Positions 6,122-7,858 of a DNA stretch of 7,858 nucleotides are shown here, one piece after another; positions within the stretch are counted from its first letter, which is position 1; the number at the start of each line of letters is the position of its first letter. The position numbers and the translations under genes were made by a program. The stretch spans positions 1 to 7,858 of the forward strand of contig JAQCER010000117.1 of assembly GCA_027618625.1 (NCBI GenBank). The letters run 5' to 3'. The notes under the pieces were generated by a model, which was not told the origin of the DNA, made no database searches, and saw nothing but the letters and a program-made list of their open reading frames with translations. The DNA comes from Verrucomicrobiota bacterium (GTDB lineage: Bacteria; Verrucomicrobiota; Verrucomicrobiia; Verrucomicrobiales; DEV007).

Positions 6122-7453
6122 ATGTCGCAAGTCTCCCCCCCACCAAAAACGTTTTTCGGTATCCTGAAGCAACTGGGTCCGGGATTGATCATTTCCGCAA
6201 ACATCGTTGGCTCCGGTGAGCTGATCGTGACCACGAAACTCGGTGCGAAAGTGGGATTCACACTGTTGTGGTTCATTATATTTGGCTGTGTTATCAAGGT
6301 GTTTCTGCAGGTCGAACTCGGACGGTATTCGATTTCGAAAGGCAAAACCGCGCTCGATGCGATGAATTCCGTTCCCGGACCTCGTTTCAAGGTTTCGTGG
6401 TTGGTGTGGTGTTGGGTCATCATGTTTGTGGCGATCTTTTTCCAGGTGTCGGGCATGGTTGGGGCCCTGATCGGTGTCTTTCGTATGGGAGGAATCTCGA
6501 TTGCGGATTCGGGCATTGTCCTGTGCATCGTGGGCTCCTGCGCTGTATTTTTGTTCATTGGCCGCTACCAGTTCGTCGAGAGGTTCGCCACAGCGATGGT
6601 CGCCATTTTTACAATGTTCACGATCTTCGCAGTGTTTTCACTAAACTGGACTGATTACGGGATCAAGGCGTCGGATTTGATGGAGGGCTTGAGCTTTCAA
6701 TTGCCAGACTCAACGACCACCGCATTTGCTGCGTTTGGGGTGATAGGGGTTGGCGCTTCAGAGCTGATCTTTTACCCGATCTGGTGCTTGGAGAAAGGCT
6801 ATGCCCGTCATGTTGGTCCGAACGATGGTTCAGAAGCGTGGAAGGAACGGGCGCAAGGATGGATGCACGTGCTGCGCTGCGATGCATGGGTATCGATGGT
6901 GATTTACACCGGTGCCACAGTTGCCTTCTACCTGCTGGGAGCCGCTGTTCTTCACGGTAAAGGGTTAGAAGTCTCGGACACCGACCTGATGCCTACACTC
7001 TCCAACATCTACAGTGAATCGTTTGGGATTCCCGGCATGTGGATCTTTATCGTGGGTGCATTCGTCGTGCTCTACTCGACGGTGTTCATTTCAACGGCAT
7101 CCAATGCGCGACTGGCGACCGATCTCGCCCGGTTGCTGAAAATCGGCCGACTCGACACGCCAGAACAGAAGGCAAACGCGGTCAAATTGGCTTCCGTGTT
7201 GATCCCGGTTCTGTATTTCATTTTCTACACGGCGATCCCCAAGGCGGTGACGCTCGTGCTTATCGGAGCCCTGGCGCAGGCCCTGATGCTGCCATTCCTT
7301 TGTTTTGCCGCTCTCTACCTTCTTTATCGCGACACTGAACCAGGGTTGAAGCCCGGGCGCCTCTGGATCACCCTGTTGTGGATATCGTCGCTCATGATGG
7401 CGTCTGTGGGCATTTACCAGATCATCGACAAGGTTTCTTCGCAATTCAAGTGA
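6122..7453 (+). CDS. Nramp/SLC11-related transporter, divergent subfamily
   Basis: A 443-residue integral membrane protein with about 11 hydrophobic segments, the usual Nramp number: roughly 20-39, 43-64, 92-121, 126-147, 152-175, 201-224, 253-278, 302-326, 357-376, 378-402 and 413-436. The TM1/TM2 region (LGPGLIISANIVGSGELI... GFTLLW) aligns with the Nramp pattern GPG...YVDPGN...GYTLLW, but the DPGN metal-binding turn reads GSGE (30-33). In TM6 the canonical MPHN is replaced by a GVGASELIFYP stretch (209-219). Because the metal-coordinating Asp, Asn, Met and His are not preserved, the substrate cannot be assumed to be Mn2+ or Fe2+; another cation or an organic solute is possible. ATG 6122 is preferred over TTG 6074, which adds an unconserved 16-residue leader. 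It lies 54 bases after the M28-like stop and is probably the last operon gene. No metal-responsive leader is evident. Confidence 0.85.
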   Translation: MSQVSPPPKTFFGILKQLGPGLIISANIVGSGELIVTTKLGAKVGFTLLWFIIFGCVIKVFLQVELGRYSISKGKTALDAMNSVPGPRFKVSWLVWCWVIMFVAIFFQVSGMVGALIGVFRMGGISIADSGIVLCIVGSCAVFLFIGRYQFVERFATAMVAIFTMFTIFAVFSLNWTDYGIKASDLMEGLSFQLPDSTTTAFAAFGVIGVGASELIFYPIWCLEKGYARHVGPNDGSEAWKERAQGWMHVLRCDAWVSMVIYTGATVAFYLLGAAVLHGKGLEVSDTDLMPTLSNIYSESFGIPGMWIFIVGAFVVLYSTVFISTASNARLATDLARLLKIGRLDTPEQKANAVKLASVLIPVLYFIFYTAIPKAVTLVLIGALAQALMLPFLCFAALYLLYRDTEPGLKPGRLWITLLWISSLMMASVGIYQIIDKVSSQFK

Positions 7454-7488
7454 ACGAAAGCCCGTCGGGTACTGGGTGTATCGAGTTG

Positions 7489-7620
7489 ATGCTCAGTCCT
7501 CAGCCCAATAAAATAATCTGCGAAACCTGCGAGCGCGAACATGGGAAGGGCCGAACCGATACGATGCAACGACGGGCCGACCTGGCCACGCTCCTGCACG
7601 TCTACCCCGACCGGGAGTGA
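7489..7620 (+). CDS. Candidate 43-residue CxxC small protein
   Basis: An ATG at 7489 opens a short frame: MLSPQPNKIICETCEREHG, then a charged middle, then ADLATLLHVYPDRE and TGA. Third codon positions are mostly G or C in its second half (for example the run coding ADLATLLHVYPD), as expected of coding DNA in this genome. The single CETC pair plus a nearby His could ligate a metal. No family is recognised and no clear ribosome-binding site is seen. The frame is also open upstream into the transporter gene, so it may be chance. Its last codons include the left arm of an inverted repeat. Confidence 0.25.
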   Translation: MLSPQPNKIICETCEREHGKGRTDTMQRRADLATLLHVYPDRE

Positions 7621-7634
7621 TCCTACGTGCAGGA
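7592..7634. repeat. Perfect 10-bp inverted repeat with 23-base spacer
   Basis: TCCTGCACGT (7592-7601) is the exact reverse complement of ACGTGCAGGA (7625-7634). The spacer contains a smaller self-complementary CCCG...CGGG core, so a branched or extended stem-loop can form. There is no T tract after it, so it is not a standard terminator. It could be an operator, RNA-stabilising hairpin or processing site. Confidence 0.6.
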
Positions 7635-7781
7635 ATCGGAGCCGGGCAGTGAATGAGAGATCATGCGAAAGCGCTCCTGTTCCGCAACGAGAGGCGGCGA
7701 ACGTTCGTTACCTCAAAGTGATGTGACAGGTGACGTTTCGGAACCACCGTGCTTCGGACCCGTATGGCTGGTGGTGTGGGG

Positions 7782-7806
7782 GGGCGGGAGCTAAAATCTC
7801 CCGCCC
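7782..7806. terminator. Strong GC-rich hairpin, possible terminator
   Basis: GGGCGGGAG (7782-7790) and CTCCCGCCC (7798-7806) form a perfect 9-bp stem with a 7-base loop, CTAAAAT. It is the strongest simple hairpin after the transporter gene, about 330 bases beyond its stop. The expected U tract does not follow directly on either strand (the nearest TTTT on the plus strand is about 18 bases later), so terminator function is plausible but not shown. Confidence 0.4.
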
Positions 7807-7858
7807 ACTCGATCAGCACTTCAGTTTTGAAAAGACTGGATGACGCTAGTTCTACGGG

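Larger units (their letters stand above)
7454..7858. other. Right-hand tail without a recognised gene
   Basis: About 405 bases follow the transporter. Apart from a short candidate ORF and several inverted repeats, no protein family, tRNA or rRNA is recognisable. The palindrome CGAACGTTCG at 7698-7707 could be an operator-like site but is short. The end of the window carries no identifiable start of a next gene. Confidence 0.5.

Noticed and set aside
5986..6558. Minus-strand frame of 190 codons
   Set aside because: Antisense of the transporter start and the M28-like end, with no recognisable domain.
7454..7858. Possible tRNA or riboswitch in the tail
   Set aside because: No cloverleaf with a GTTCRA-type T-loop and acceptor pairing, and no known riboswitch core, could be found by eye.

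Overview
The window reads as chromosomal DNA of a Gram-negative-type bacterium: two lipoprotein signal peptides, moderately GC-rich by eye, weak Shine-Dalgarno usage and some apparent non-ATG starts. The divergent Nramp-like transporter, the luciferase-free LuxE/LuxC pair and the threonine aldolase type together resemble what is seen in Planctomycetes, Verrucomicrobia or Acidobacteria. That placement is inference from remembered family resemblance, not from a marker gene.

Left part (1-2474), all on the minus strand. A divergently promoted Tyr-rich / Arg-Ser-rich lipoprotein (1821-2474) comes first. A second lipoprotein (1016-1734) follows, with its reading frame broken by what looks like one missing base. 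Last is a PLP-dependent low-specificity L-threonine aldolase that runs off the left edge (1 to about 978).

Centre and right (2845-7453), all on the plus strand and closely spaced, so probably one transcription unit. It contains a LuxE-like acyl-protein synthetase (2845-3939), a LuxC-like acyl-CoA/acyl-protein reductase (3943-5103), a membrane-anchored M28-like peptidase homologue that has lost several metal ligands (5117-6067), and an 11-TM Nramp/SLC11-related transporter lacking the canonical DPGN and MPH motifs (6122-7453). LuxE and LuxC together would activate a fatty acid, hold it as a thioester and reduce it to a fatty aldehyde. No luciferase (LuxA/LuxB) or LuxD thioesterase is present, so the aldehyde presumably serves something other than light.

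The bidirectional intergenic region 2475-2844 carries a good minus-strand promoter. The right tail (7454-7858) has no recognised gene. It holds a 43-codon candidate ORF with a CxxC motif, two strong inverted repeats and a short palindrome.

The points most worth a second look are the luciferase-free aldehyde module with its unusual partners, the apparently dead peptidase, the divergent transporter and the RS-like lipoprotein.
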